A DNA stretch of 64,000 nucleotides. Origin: CAVPNY01 sp963706905 (lineage in GTDB: Bacteria > Chloroflexota > Anaerolineae > Anaerolineales > UBA4823). Made by a program: the position numbers and the translations under genes. The notes below the pieces were generated by a model. That model did not search any database and was not told the DNA's origin. It was given only the letters and a program-made list of their open reading frames with translations. This document shows positions 8,541 to 16,477 of this stretch, in pieces (the first letter of the stretch is position 1; each line of letters opens with the position of its first letter). The stretch lies in assembly GCA_963706905.1 (NCBI GenBank), contig CAVPNY010000022.1, positions 62,001 through 126,000 of the forward strand. Reading direction: 5' to 3'.

Positions 8541-9938
8541 ATGTCTTTATTAAAACGGATTGAACAAGGCCAGGTGAATACAAGCCAGGGCGGCAACGGG
8601 GACAACGCAGCCCGGTTAGTTAACTTGCCTCCACGCCGGATGCCGCCGCCTGGGGTCAGCGCTCAAAAAGACACGTACTCCGACCTTAAGACACGTGTCC
8701 AAAACCGATTACTGGCTGAGCTTGATCCCAGTATGGATGTCTCCCGGATCGGTGATGTACGCAACGCCATTCAGATCTTATATGATCAGGTACTGGCAGA
8801 AGAGAATATCATCCTTTCCCGGCCAGAAAAAGCTCGCCTCTTCGAGCAGATCGCGGCGGAAATACTGGGCTTTGGACCTTTGCAACCCTTGCTCGAAGAC
8901 GACTCAGTGACCGAGATCATGGTGAATGGCGCCAAGAACATCTATGTCGAACGCAAAGGGAAAATTCACCGTGTGCAAATGACTTTTGAGAGCGATGAGC
9001 ATGTGATGCGCATCATTGACCGCATCGTTGCTCCATTGGGCCGGCGGATCGATGAATCCAGTCCATTCGTTGACGCCCGATTGCCGGATGGATCGCGCGT
9101 GAACGCAATCATCCCGCCGATCTCGCTGGTGGGACCGGTCCTTACCATTCGAAAATTTGCGAGAAATCCGATCACCATTGAGCAGCTGATCGAATTCGGC
9201 ACGGTCTCCCAGGAAGTTCTGCAATTCATGAAAGCCTGTGTCGAATCACGTCTAAACATTGTAATTTCAGGTGGCACTGGTTCGGGTAAAACGACCCTAT
9301 TGAACATTCTTTCTCAATTTATCCCAGGCGATGACCGGATTGTGACGATTGAAAACGCGGCCGAACTACAACTGCGTCAGGAACATGTGGTCACGCTAGA
9401 ATCCCGCCCGCCCAATATCGAGGGCAGGGGAGAGGTGACCATCCGTCAGCTGGTGATCAATGCCTTGCGCATGCGCCCAGATCGCATCATTGTCGGTGAA
9501 ATTCGTGATGAAGCTGCATTGGATATGCTTCAGGCGATGAATACCGGTCATGATGGATCTATGACCACTGCACACTCGAATGGACCGCGCGATACGCTAT
9601 CCCGCCTGGAGACGATGGTGATGATGGCTGGGATGGAGCTGCCGGTGCGGGCAATTCGCGAGCAGGTTTCTTCAGCAATCGACCTGGTAATCCATCAGGA
9701 GCGCATGCGGGACGGAACTCGTAAGATCGTTCAAGTCACAGAAGTATCGGGCATGGAAGGCGATGTGATCACAATGACCGATATCTTTGTTTTCGAGCAA
9801 ACAGGTTACGAGAATTCCAGGGTGATTGGACGCTTCCGACCCACTGGATTGCGTCCAAAATTCATGGATAAGATCGAAGCCTCTGGCATCCACCTGCCTC
9901 CATCCGTGTTTGGAATTGGCGAGCGCAGGCGATATTAA
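8541..9938 (+). CDS. cpaF: Tad pilus secretion ATPase CpaF/TadA
   Basis: A 465-aa type II/IV secretion NTPase. After an N-terminal variable region it carries the CpaF domain (GPLQPLLEDDSVTEIMVNG), a Walker A GGTGSGKTTLLN, an Asp box/Walker B around MRPDRIIVGEIRDEAALDML, and the His box TGHDGSMTTAHSN. Length and motif order match CpaF/TadA. It powers assembly, and probably retraction, of the Flp pilus as a hexamer under the membrane with TadB and TadC. A GGAG-type ribosome-binding site precedes ATG 8541. Confidence 0.95.
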   Translation: MSLLKRIEQGQVNTSQGGNGDNAARLVNLPPRRMPPPGVSAQKDTYSDLKTRVQNRLLAELDPSMDVSRIGDVRNAIQILYDQVLAEENIILSRPEKARLFEQIAAEILGFGPLQPLLEDDSVTEIMVNGAKNIYVERKGKIHRVQMTFESDEHVMRIIDRIVAPLGRRIDESSPFVDARLPDGSRVNAIIPPISLVGPVLTIRKFARNPITIEQLIEFGTVSQEVLQFMKACVESRLNIVISGGTGSGKTTLLNILSQFIPGDDRIVTIENAAELQLRQEHVVTLESRPPNIEGRGEVTIRQLVINALRMRPDRIIVGEIRDEAALDMLQAMNTGHDGSMTTAHSNGPRDTLSRLETMVMMAGMELPVRAIREQVSSAIDLVIHQERMRDGTRKIVQVTEVSGMEGDVITMTDIFVFEQTGYENSRVIGRFRPTGLRPKFMDKIEASGIHLPPSVFGIGERRRY

Positions 9939-9956
9939 GAGTCAAGGGAAGCAGCT

Positions 9957-10904
9957 ATGCAAATGATCTTGCTAGTAGGCAGCGGGCTGGTTTTCTTCTT
10001 GCTAATCATCGGGGCGTTCGTCTCTATGACCAGCGAGCGTTCGCTGGTTGAAGAACGCCTGGGGCCTTATGTAAAGGAAGACATTCAAAACCAGGCCAAA
10101 GCTACTCCGGTTGGCGACTGGTTAAATAAAAAAGTCGAGAAATCCAAGATGGGAGGGGGAATAGCTCAGGAGCTGGCGCGCGCGGATCTAAAACTAAAAC
10201 CAGCGGAATATGTGGCGCTAATGGTGATAGCTGGGATTGGGGTTGGGGCAGTTAGCTGGTATTTTGGTGGGCAGTCCATTCTTTTTGCCTTGATCGGAGT
10301 TCTGATCGGCATGATGCTGCCGCGCATCTATGTGAAACGCCAGCAAGCCAGCCGATTAGTCCGCTTCAGCGAGCAGCTTCCCGATATGCTCAACTTGATG
10401 GTGAATGGGTTACGGGCTGGCTATTCTACCATGCAGGCTATGGAGGCGATCAGCAAGGAGTTACCTCCACCTATCTGTGATGAATTCCGGAGGGTTGTTC
10501 GGGAGATGCAGCTTGGAATCCCTGTAGAACATGCGTTGGACAATCTTTTACGCCGGATCGCAAGCGAGGATCTGGACCTGACAATTACCGCCATGAATGT
10601 GCAGCGCGAAGTAGGAGGCAACCTGGCTGAAATCCTTGACACGATTTCTTATACAATCCGGGAACGCGTGCGGATCAAAGGTGAGATCAGGGTGATGACC
10701 TCCCAGGTTGTTTATTCCAGCCGATTCTTATCAGCGATGCCAATCCTGATCGCGTTTGTGTTGTGGTTCTTGAACCGCCCTTACATGATGCTCTTCTTCA
10801 AGCCAGATACCCGCATGATTGGTATACCAGTGCTGATTTTTGGTGGCTTGATGATCATGGGCGGGTATTTTGTGATGCAGAAGATCGCTGACATCGACGT
10901 TTAG
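9957..10904 (+). CDS. tadB: Tad pilus inner-membrane platform protein TadB
   Basis: A 315-aa protein of the GspF/TadB family. It has an N-terminal helix (about 2-22), a helix pair near residues 88-122, a central cytosolic T2SSF domain (FSEQLPDMLNLMVNGLRAGYSTMQAMEAIS) and two C-terminal helices. The domain's four-helix bundle includes NVQREVGGNLAEILDTI, typical of TadB. It forms the membrane platform with TadC on which CpaF acts. It is separated from cpaF by 18 bases and from tadC by 16, so this is one transcription unit. Confidence 0.9.
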   Translation: MQMILLVGSGLVFFLLIIGAFVSMTSERSLVEERLGPYVKEDIQNQAKATPVGDWLNKKVEKSKMGGGIAQELARADLKLKPAEYVALMVIAGIGVGAVSWYFGGQSILFALIGVLIGMMLPRIYVKRQQASRLVRFSEQLPDMLNLMVNGLRAGYSTMQAMEAISKELPPPICDEFRRVVREMQLGIPVEHALDNLLRRIASEDLDLTITAMNVQREVGGNLAEILDTISYTIRERVRIKGEIRVMTSQVVYSSRFLSAMPILIAFVLWFLNRPYMMLFFKPDTRMIGIPVLIFGGLMIMGGYFVMQKIADIDV

Positions 10905-10920
10905 TTGAGGAGATACAAGT

Positions 10921-11868
10921 ATGCTGTGGATTATTATTGCGGTTGTGGTTATCATTCTAGGAGCACTCCTGCTGGTTGGTATTGGTATGAAGGATTCTCA
11001 AGACGTCGATCCTTTGCAAGATCGTCTGGCAGAGTTCGCGGCGCGTGGGCAACAAGTCGATCTGGAAGAGATCGAGATGTCTCAGTCACTGACATCCCGG
11101 GTTATCTTCCCACTAGCCCGCAAGCTAGGTGAATTAGCATTGCGCTTTACACCCCAAAATGCGATCCAACAAACCTCGCATAAGCTGGAGCTGGCAGGGA
11201 ATCCGAAAGGCATCGATCCGACCTTATTCTGGGCATTGCGGATGTTTGGTCTATCGCTGGGGGCAATCCTGTTCTTTGTCTCGAGAATAGTTCCAGAAGG
11301 TAGTTTTCTGGAAGGTCGAGGGCTGTTGTTCGCCATCCCTGCCGCGGCTTTGGGTTTCTTCATGCCTGAGCTGTGGTTACGTGGCAGGATCAACAAGCGC
11401 CAGAGTGAAATTCGCAAGGCCATGCCAGACGCCCTGGATCTGCTGACGATTTGTGTGGAGGCGGGTCTGGGTTTTGATGCTGCCATGGCTAAGGTCTATG
11501 AGAAGTGGGATAATCCCCTGGCGGAGGGTTTTGGACGTGTGATCCGGGAAATCCAGCTCGGAAAGCTGCGTCGAGATTCTCTCAAAGACATGGCCGATCG
11601 CATGGGGGTGTCAGAAATGACCAGTTTCACGGCTGCCGTGATCCAGAGCGAGCAGTTGGGGGTCAGCATGGCAAAAGTGCTGCGGATTCAGGCAGACCAG
11701 ATGCGAGTGAAACGGCGCCAGCGTGCCGAGGAAGCGGCTCACAAAGCGCCGGTGAAGATGTTGATCCCAATGGCTATTTTGATCTTTCCTTCAATCTGTA
11801 TCGTTTTGCTGACTCCAGCGTTTTTAATGTTAATGAGCTCGGCTTTGGGGGGCATGTTCGGATTTTAG
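10921..11868 (+). CDS. tadC: Tad pilus inner-membrane platform protein TadC
   Basis: A 315-aa T2SSF-domain protein, the second half of the TadB/TadC pair. It has an N-terminal helix, a helix pair near residues 100-145, the motif KAMPDALDLLTICVEAGLGFDAAM, then QSEQLGVSMAKVLRIQADQMR (a variant of the GspF signature) and two final helices. The HK..VKM segment before the last helices is typical of TadC. The operon visible here ends with tadC and comF. No TadV prepilin peptidase, TadE/F/G minor pilins or secretin are in the window, so they must be elsewhere or absent. Confidence 0.9.
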   Translation: MLWIIIAVVVIILGALLLVGIGMKDSQDVDPLQDRLAEFAARGQQVDLEEIEMSQSLTSRVIFPLARKLGELALRFTPQNAIQQTSHKLELAGNPKGIDPTLFWALRMFGLSLGAILFFVSRIVPEGSFLEGRGLLFAIPAAALGFFMPELWLRGRINKRQSEIRKAMPDALDLLTICVEAGLGFDAAMAKVYEKWDNPLAEGFGRVIREIQLGKLRRDSLKDMADRMGVSEMTSFTAAVIQSEQLGVSMAKVLRIQADQMRVKRRQRAEEAAHKAPVKMLIPMAILIFPSICIVLLTPAFLMLMSSALGGMFGF

Positions 11869-11884
11869 GAGATCAAGGAGGGGC

Positions 11885-12614
11885 ATGGCTACACAGGCGC
11901 GCCCGCTATTTCGCCTGTATCGGAGCGTTTGGGCAAGCCTGGATCTGTTGTTTCCGCCGACCTGTGGGGGGTGCGAACAACAGGGTGCGCGCTGGTGTGT
12001 TAAGTGCCAGGCAGAAACGAAATTGCTTGAACCCCCCTGGTGCGATTTGTGTGGAGATAGTCTTCTTCAGCCTGGCGTGTGCGGACATTGCCAGGCTTTT
12101 CCGCCGCATTTTGTCTGCGGCGCGCTCCTGGACATCTTTCACCGGGCCAATTCGACAAGCAATCCATCGCTTGAAATACAAAAGAGATGTCAGCCTGGGG
12201 GTAGTTTTGGCTGAACCTCTGGTAGACTATCATTCCCATTTGAATTGGAATTGCGATCTGGTTATTCCGGTGCCTTTGGGTCTTGCACGACTGAAAGAGC
12301 GTGGATATAATCAAAGTGACTTGTTGGCCCGACCATTATCCCTGGCTGTTGGAATTCCCTATCAATCCACCGGGTTGATCAGGGTGCATGAGACTCGCTC
12401 TCAAGTGGGCCTGACATTTACCCAAAGGCGTGAGAATGTGAGTGGTGCCTTTCAGGCGCTTCCAGAGTTTGTTTCTGGGCGGCGCGTTTTGGTTATTGAT
12501 GATGTCGCGACCAGCAGCGCCACACTGGATGCATGTGCAGCTGCGCTGATCGAGGCTGGCTCTAAAGAGGTGTTTGCGCTCACCCTGGCCAGGGCGGGCT
12601 ATCAAACCAATTAA
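11885..12614 (+). CDS. comF: ComF family phosphoribosyltransferase-like protein, split by one extra base
   Basis: The N-terminal half (from ATG 11885, with AAGGAGG just upstream) holds two zinc-finger pairs (CGGC...CVKC and CDLCG...CGHC), as expected of ComF. The C-terminal half is in another frame and has the family's IRQAIHRLKYKRD motif, the VPLGLARLKERGYNQ segment and the PRPP-binding loop VLVIDDVATSSAT. Dropping one T from the TTT at 12137-12139 joins them as LLDIFTGPIRQAIHRLKY and gives a normal 242-aa ComF. ComF helps take up single-stranded DNA in competent bacteria, which fits its place after the Tad pilus genes. It is either a sequence error or a real +1 shift. Confidence 0.85.
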
Positions 12615-12655
12615 TTGTGAAATTTGGACACATTCCATTTAGAGGAGGAACTTCT

Positions 12656-13219
12656 ATGACGTTCCAAGTTGAAATTGCCGGAAGAAACATGGAAGTGACA
12701 GACCGGATCAATGATTATGTTACCAAGAAAGTTGCAAAGCTAGATCGATACCTCCCGGGGATCGATGAAGCGCGGATAGACCTGGCTTATGTTAAATCCG
12801 CCCGCAGCGCTGCGGATCGTCAGGTTGCCCAGATCACAGTCCGTGGTTCGGGTTTTATTCTGCGCTCGGAAGAAAGGGCTGACGATATTTATGCTGCCCT
12901 GGACGCTGCTCTTGAAAAGATGCAGCGACGAATTGAACGGTATAAAGGTAAACGGAATAGGGGACGTGGGGATGGGAAGTCCGCGTCGGAGGTTGTACCC
13001 ATTCCTGAAGCAGAAGAGGAGGAGACTCTTGAGCCGATCATCGCCCGGCGCAAACACTTCCTGCTAACGCCGATGGATGAATTTGAGGCTATTGAGCAAA
13101 TGCAAATGCTTGGTCACGAGGATTTCTTTGTATTTTTCAACGCCGCCACCAACGGGATCAATGTTCTTTATCGCCGGCGGGATGGCAGATATGGCTTGAT
13201 TGAGCCTGAAATTGGATAA
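12656..13219 (+). CDS. hpf: Long-form ribosome hibernation promoting factor HPF
   Basis: A 187-aa protein. The N-terminal S30AE/RaiA domain (about residues 1-100) begins FQVEIAGRNMEVTDRINDYV and ends in a basic helix. A linker of about 40 residues leads to the C-terminal dimerisation domain, including RRKHFLLTPMDEFEAIEQM and GHEDFFVFFNA, which defines the long form. Long HPF joins two 70S ribosomes into inactive 100S dimers in stationary phase. ATG 12656 follows AGAGGAGG and matches the conserved N-terminus; the frame extends further upstream, but that part is not family sequence. A terminator follows. Confidence 0.95.
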   Translation: MTFQVEIAGRNMEVTDRINDYVTKKVAKLDRYLPGIDEARIDLAYVKSARSAADRQVAQITVRGSGFILRSEERADDIYAALDAALEKMQRRIERYKGKRNRGRGDGKSASEVVPIPEAEEEETLEPIIARRKHFLLTPMDEFEAIEQMQMLGHEDFFVFFNAATNGINVLYRRRDGRYGLIEPEIG

Positions 13220-13234
13220 TTTTATTAAATCAGA

Positions 13235-13270
13235 AACCTGCCCCATCCTGAGGATTGGGGCAGGTTTTTT
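13235..13270 (+). terminator. Rho-independent terminator after hpf
   Basis: AACCTGCCCCA pairs with TGGGGCAGGTT across a short TCCTGAGGA-type loop, followed by a run of T (13265-13270). It sits 16 bases after the hpf stop and between convergent genes, so it may serve both. Confidence 0.9.
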
Positions 13271-13287
13271 AATTTTCTGAGATGAAA

Positions 13288-13716
13288 TTATGGGAGTGGT
13301 GTGGGCGTTGTTTGTCCCAGGTTTTCAAGAAAAGCTGGAGGGGAATTTATGAACAAGGATAGCCAGGTTTCCCAATTGCTATTTGGCGGCGCAACTTGAG
13401 TCGGCATTGGAGTGGGTTCAGGAGCGCTCCCGGATTGCCCGATGGGAACGATGATCACCTCCCCTTCCTGGACTTGGCGACCTTCCTGGTGAGCCCAATT
13501 TTGAACTGCTGGTAGAGAGGTAGCCTCGGCGATCTGGGTTTCCAGCGTCATCTCCGTCTCACGGAGCTGGGTGGCTTCACCAGCGACTTCCAGGCTCTTT
13601 CCACTCAGGCGGCGAAGATCAGCCATCCGATTGTTAAAATCCATCACCAGTAAAGTTAGAACACCTAAACCAATCACGATTAATGCATACTTCCAACTCA
13701 ACCAGGATCGTTTCAT
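13288..13716 (-). CDS. FtsB/DivIC-like septum formation initiator
   Basis: A 142-aa protein with a short cytosolic start, one membrane helix (about residues 10-26), then a coiled coil rich in Leu, Glu and Arg (MADLRRLSGKSLEVAGEATQL through EMTLETQIAEA). The next stretch, LPAVQNWAHQEGRQVQEGEVIIVPI, is the usual FtsB/DivIC ending (x-x-AR-E-x-G-x-x-x-GE). A Pro/Thr-rich tail follows. FtsB/DivIC join FtsL and FtsQ/DivIB in the divisome. It lies downstream of the tRNA gene on the same strand but beyond the tRNA terminator. Confidence 0.8.
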   Translation of the reverse strand: MKRSWLSWKYALIVIGLGVLTLLVMDFNNRMADLRRLSGKSLEVAGEATQLRETEMTLETQIAEATSLPAVQNWAHQEGRQVQEGEVIIVPIGQSGSAPEPTPMPTQVAPPNSNWETWLSLFINSPPAFLENLGQTTPTPLP

Positions 13717-13833
13717 AAATTTATCTTACCTCAGTGGTGCTTTTGGTGCAAGGTGATCAAACTGGTCCATCGTCATATTGATTATTAAATCCAATGTAGA
13801 GCAGATGCAGGAAACTTGCCAGGCTTTTCTAAA

Positions 13834-13860
13834 GAAAAAGCCCTGCGATAGCCGCAAGGC
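13834..13860 (-). terminator. Rho-independent terminator of tRNA-Leu
   Basis: Read on the minus strand, GCCTTGCG pairs with CGCAGGGC (8 bp, one G-U) around GCTAT, followed by TTTTTC. It begins 23 bases after the tRNA 3' end. Confidence 0.75.
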
Positions 13861-13882
13861 CAATGATCTAACCTGATGAAGG

Positions 13883-13966
13883 TGCCGAAGGTGGGAGTCG
13901 AACCCACACGAGCGAATGCCCACTACGCCCTGAACGTAGCGCGTCTGCCAATTCCGCCACTTCGGC
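13883..13966 (-). tRNA. tRNA-Leu (anticodon CAG)
   Basis: 84 bases on the minus strand. The acceptor stem GCCGAAG pairs with CTTCGGC and the discriminator is A. The D arm contains GGCGGAATTGGCAGACGC, and the anticodon stem CTACG/CGTAG encloses the loop TTCAGGG with anticodon CAG. A long class II variable arm follows, then the T arm GTGGG-TTCGACT-CCCAC. The 3' CCA is not encoded (CCT follows the discriminator). Confidence 0.96.
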
Positions 13967-14121
13967 TTGCGCTCGTTATTTTACCTTGAAACCGGGGATT
14001 GTCAACCTTTTACCTTTTGGCTGTTGTTGTTCAGCGATAATGTCACCCCCTAAGTGTTCAGCGAAATCAACAATTACAAGCATTTGAGAGAAACCTTCCT
14101 GATTTTCCTTCCCGGCTCTTG

Positions 14122-14154
14122 TTGACGTGAAGGTTACTTGAGTGTAAACTTCAC
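14122..14154 (+). promoter_or_regulatory. folE promoter with overlapping palindrome
   Basis: TTGACG (14122-14127), a 17-base spacer and TAAACT (14145-14150). Overlapping it is a near-perfect inverted repeat: GTGAAGGTTAC (14127-14137), six bases, GTAAACTTCAC (14144-14154), with 10 of 11 positions matching. This layout suggests an operator that blocks the -10 region. The cognate regulator is not known. Confidence 0.55.
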
Positions 14155-14178
14155 TCACTTTCATTCAGGAGCACAAAG

Positions 14179-14817
14179 ATGACAGATCAAAGCATGGAGA
14201 GGTTATTTCAAATTGCGTCCTTGTTCAACGATCATGATATCGATCTGCCTCAAATCGAAGACGCTGTACGGCGGACGTTAATTGCAATTGGTGAGGACGC
14301 GGAGAGGGAAGGATTGCGCCGCACGCCAGAGCGGGTGGCGTTGGCATATACAGAGCTGCTGGCGGGGTATCGTACTGACCCGGTGGCTTTATTAAATGAA
14401 GCCTTATTCGAAGTTGCCTACGATGAAATGGTCCTGGTACGGGATATTGAGTTTTACAGCCTATGTGAGCATCATATGCTGCCGTTCATCGGCCGGGCGC
14501 ATGTTGCCTATATCCCAAAAGGGCGGGTGGTAGGGCTTTCGAAGATTCCCCGGATCGTGGACATGTTTGCCCGGCGCCTACAATTGCAGGAACGAATGAC
14601 CCGTCAGATCGCTGACTTTGTGGACGAACTGCTGGATCCACATGGTGTGGCAGTTGTGGTTGAAGGTTTGCACCTATGCGCCATGATGCGAGGGGTCAAG
14701 AAGCATGAGGCACGCATGACCACCTCCGCAATGCTAGGGGCGTTTCGCAAGAGTATAAAGACTCGTCAGGAATTTTTGGACAATATCTCGCGCGGTTCAG
14801 AGCCTATGAGGTTCTAG
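14179..14817 (+). CDS. folE: GTP cyclohydrolase I (type IA)
   Basis: A 212-aa enzyme that converts GTP to 7,8-dihydroneopterin triphosphate, the first step of tetrahydrofolate synthesis. Family motifs are all present: GLRRTPERVA, FYSLCEHHMLPFIGRAHVAYIP (zinc Cys and His), GLSKIPRIVDMFARRLQLQERMT, and GVAVVVEGLHLCAMMRGVKK with the second zinc Cys. The length is usual for the family. ATG 14179 has AGGAG nine bases upstream. Three other pterin/folate genes lie just downstream on the opposite strand, in convergent orientation. Confidence 0.97.
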   Translation: MTDQSMERLFQIASLFNDHDIDLPQIEDAVRRTLIAIGEDAEREGLRRTPERVALAYTELLAGYRTDPVALLNEALFEVAYDEMVLVRDIEFYSLCEHHMLPFIGRAHVAYIPKGRVVGLSKIPRIVDMFARRLQLQERMTRQIADFVDELLDPHGVAVVVEGLHLCAMMRGVKKHEARMTTSAMLGAFRKSIKTRQEFLDNISRGSEPMRF

Positions 14818-14897
14818 ATTTTGGACTCATGCAATCGGGGGAGAATAAGATTAATTGGGATGATCGAAGGAAGGTTGCGTTTACTGCAATCTTCTTT

Positions 14898-15377
14898 TTA
14901 ATTAATACGAACATCGTAACGGAGCATGATCGGCGATATGCGCCGCAAGCGCTCTGCTGTGCTGGCAACAGAAACCGAATCACTTGGTTTCGTATAGTCA
15001 GGGTTAATTTCTGCTAAGGGGACGCAAATATGGGTCGATTCCCATAACGATGGGTCCATCACCTCTTGATCATAAATCAGAATATCCAGATCAAGGGTGC
15101 GCGGTGAGTTAGGATCCGCAGTCCGGACGCGACCCAACCGGGCTTCAATGGGTTTCAGAACTCTCCGGACGAGCTCATCAGCGCCAAGATCAGTGCGCAC
15201 CCGGACAACCGCATTTAGGAAATTTCCACCTTGTCCTCCTACTGGCGGCGTTTCCCAGATCGATGAGGCTGCTTCCACGGTGACCGCCTTACGCAGCAAA
15301 TCAACTCCTCGGATAATGTATTCCTCCGGCGAAATATTCGAGCCGATCTCAATATAAGCAATATGTGAGCTACTCAT
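14898..15377 (-). CDS. folK: 6-hydroxymethyl-7,8-dihydropterin pyrophosphokinase (HPPK)
   Basis: A 159-aa enzyme transferring pyrophosphate from ATP to hydroxymethyl-dihydropterin. It shows the HPPK signatures: IEIGSNISPEE near the start, SSIWETPPVGGQGGNFLNAVV, the ATP-site segment IEARLGRVR, and PRTLDLDILIYDQ carrying the Mg-binding Asp pair. The start at 15377 (MSSSHIAYIEIGSN) fits the family; five more residues are possible upstream. It overlaps the end of folB by eight bases and is the last gene of the DUF302-SDR-folB-folK operon. Confidence 0.94.
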   Translation of the reverse strand: MSSSHIAYIEIGSNISPEEYIIRGVDLLRKAVTVEAASSIWETPPVGGQGGNFLNAVVRVRTDLGADELVRRVLKPIEARLGRVRTADPNSPRTLDLDILIYDQEVMDPSLWESTHICVPLAEINPDYTKPSDSVSVASTAERLRRISPIMLRYDVRIN

Positions 15378-15726
15378 CCCTACGGCGTTCAATTTCTACA
15401 CCCACCGAACGGGCAAAACGAGAGGCATGCGGTTTTTCAACTCGCACCCGGACCTCCTCCACGCCTGGTTCTTCCAGGCACAGGCTGGCGATATCTGCAG
15501 CCAGGGCTTCCACCGTGAACCGCCTGGCGCTTTCAGCCTGAGCCAGCGCCTTTTTTGCGATCGTTTTGTAGCTGACCGTGTGCTTGATATCGTCGCTTTG
15601 ACCCGCTTGCCGGAGGTCGGTAAAAAGGACAATATTGATCAAGATCTCCTGAGGCTTCTCGCGTTCCCAGTCATTGACGCCAATAATTCCCCTTGCAACC
15701 AGATCCGTGATGAAAATTTGATCCAT
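15370..15726 (-). CDS. folB: Dihydroneopterin aldolase
   Basis: A 118-aa protein converting dihydroneopterin to 6-hydroxymethyl-dihydropterin and glycolaldehyde. It has the short T-fold layout of FolB: IFITDLVARGIIGVNDWERE at the start (catalytic Glu region), SVSYKTIAKKA-type segment as TVSYKTIAKKAL, then VEALAADIASLCL and VRVRVEKPHASRFARSVGVEI with the conserved Lys. The start is taken as 15726 because the frame upstream is not family sequence. It sits 25 bases after the SDR gene and overlaps folK. Confidence 0.93.
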   Translation of the reverse strand: MDQIFITDLVARGIIGVNDWEREKPQEILINIVLFTDLRQAGQSDDIKHTVSYKTIAKKALAQAESARRFTVEALAADIASLCLEEPGVEEVRVRVEKPHASRFARSVGVEIERRRDE

Positions 15727-15751
15727 GTAATCTCCGGATTTGCTAAAGATC

Positions 15752-16477
15752 TTAAACCAGGTGCCGACCACCATCCAGGTGAATAATTTCCCCTGTAATA
15801 TAAGCCGGACCATCCAGCAAGAAAATCAAGGCCTCGCCGATCTCATTGAGGTCTGCCCAACGTCCAGCGGGTACCATTCGGATAATGCCATCGCTATTAG
15901 CCCCATCAGAGGGCGGCAGAATTGCGCCCAAGGCCAGCCCATTGACTGTGATGTTTGGGGCAAGAGCCACTGCTAACGAACGCGTCATCGCTGCTAAAGC
16001 AGCCTTGCTGATTGTGTAAGGAAAATGATCGCCCGATGGACGAAGAGCTCTCCAGTCGAGAATATTGACAATTCGACCCTGTTCTCCGGAGCGCAGGGAT
16101 GCCGCAAACGCCTGGCTCGTCAGGAAGGGAGCAGTCAGGTTGATTGTCAAATGTCGGTCCCAATCATTCAGGCTTGTCTGTTGGAATGTGAGCGACTCAA
16201 AGATGCCAGCGCTATTGACCAGAGCGTAAATCGGACCAAAATTGCAGGCGCGGGTGACCAATTGAGAAGCCCGGCGCGGATTCCCAAGGTCGGCCTGGAG
16301 TAAGTGAGCAGTCCGTCCTGTCGATTGGATCTCTGCCTGGAGTTCTTCGGCTGATTCTCGGGAGTGATTATAGTGAATGATCACATCCGCGCCACGCTGC
16401 GCGACAGCCAGGGACAAGGCGCGCCCAACCCGCACCCCTCCCCCTGTGATGAGCACGGTTTTCCCTTGCAGACTCAT
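15752..16477 (-). CDS. Short-chain dehydrogenase, probable pteridine reductase (FolM-like)
   Basis: A 241-aa SDR. The cofactor motif is TGGGVRVGRA, where Arg stands in the glycine-rich loop as in NADPH-dependent pteridine reductases (PTR1, FolM) rather than the usual TGxxxGIG. Further on are NSAGIF, the catalytic set with YTISKAAL, and a C-terminal ITGEIIHLDGGRHL. It lies in an operon with folB and folK, so it probably reduces a dihydropterin or dihydrofolate. No classical folA appears in the window; this enzyme could replace or support DHFR. The family is secure, the substrate inferred from motif and context. It overlaps the upstream DUF302 gene by four bases. Confidence 0.82.
   Translation of the reverse strand: MSLQGKTVLITGGGVRVGRALSLAVAQRGADVIIHYNHSRESAEELQAEIQSTGRTAHLLQADLGNPRRASQLVTRACNFGPIYALVNSAGIFESLTFQQTSLNDWDRHLTINLTAPFLTSQAFAASLRSGEQGRIVNILDWRALRPSGDHFPYTISKAALAAMTRSLAVALAPNITVNGLALGAILPPSDGANSDGIIRMVPAGRWADLNEIGEALIFLLDGPAYITGEIIHLDGGRHLV

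Noticed and set aside
12122..12160. Programmed +1 frameshifting as the general explanation for the split genes
   Set aside because: The seven sites share no slippery motif, stop-codon context or Shine-Dalgarno-like stimulator; consensus insertion errors explain them more simply. The comF site alone remains conceivable.
13976..14164. A 62-codon minus-strand frame between tRNA-Leu and folE
   Set aside because: It runs across the folE promoter and palindrome, has no family resemblance and no clear ribosome-binding site.
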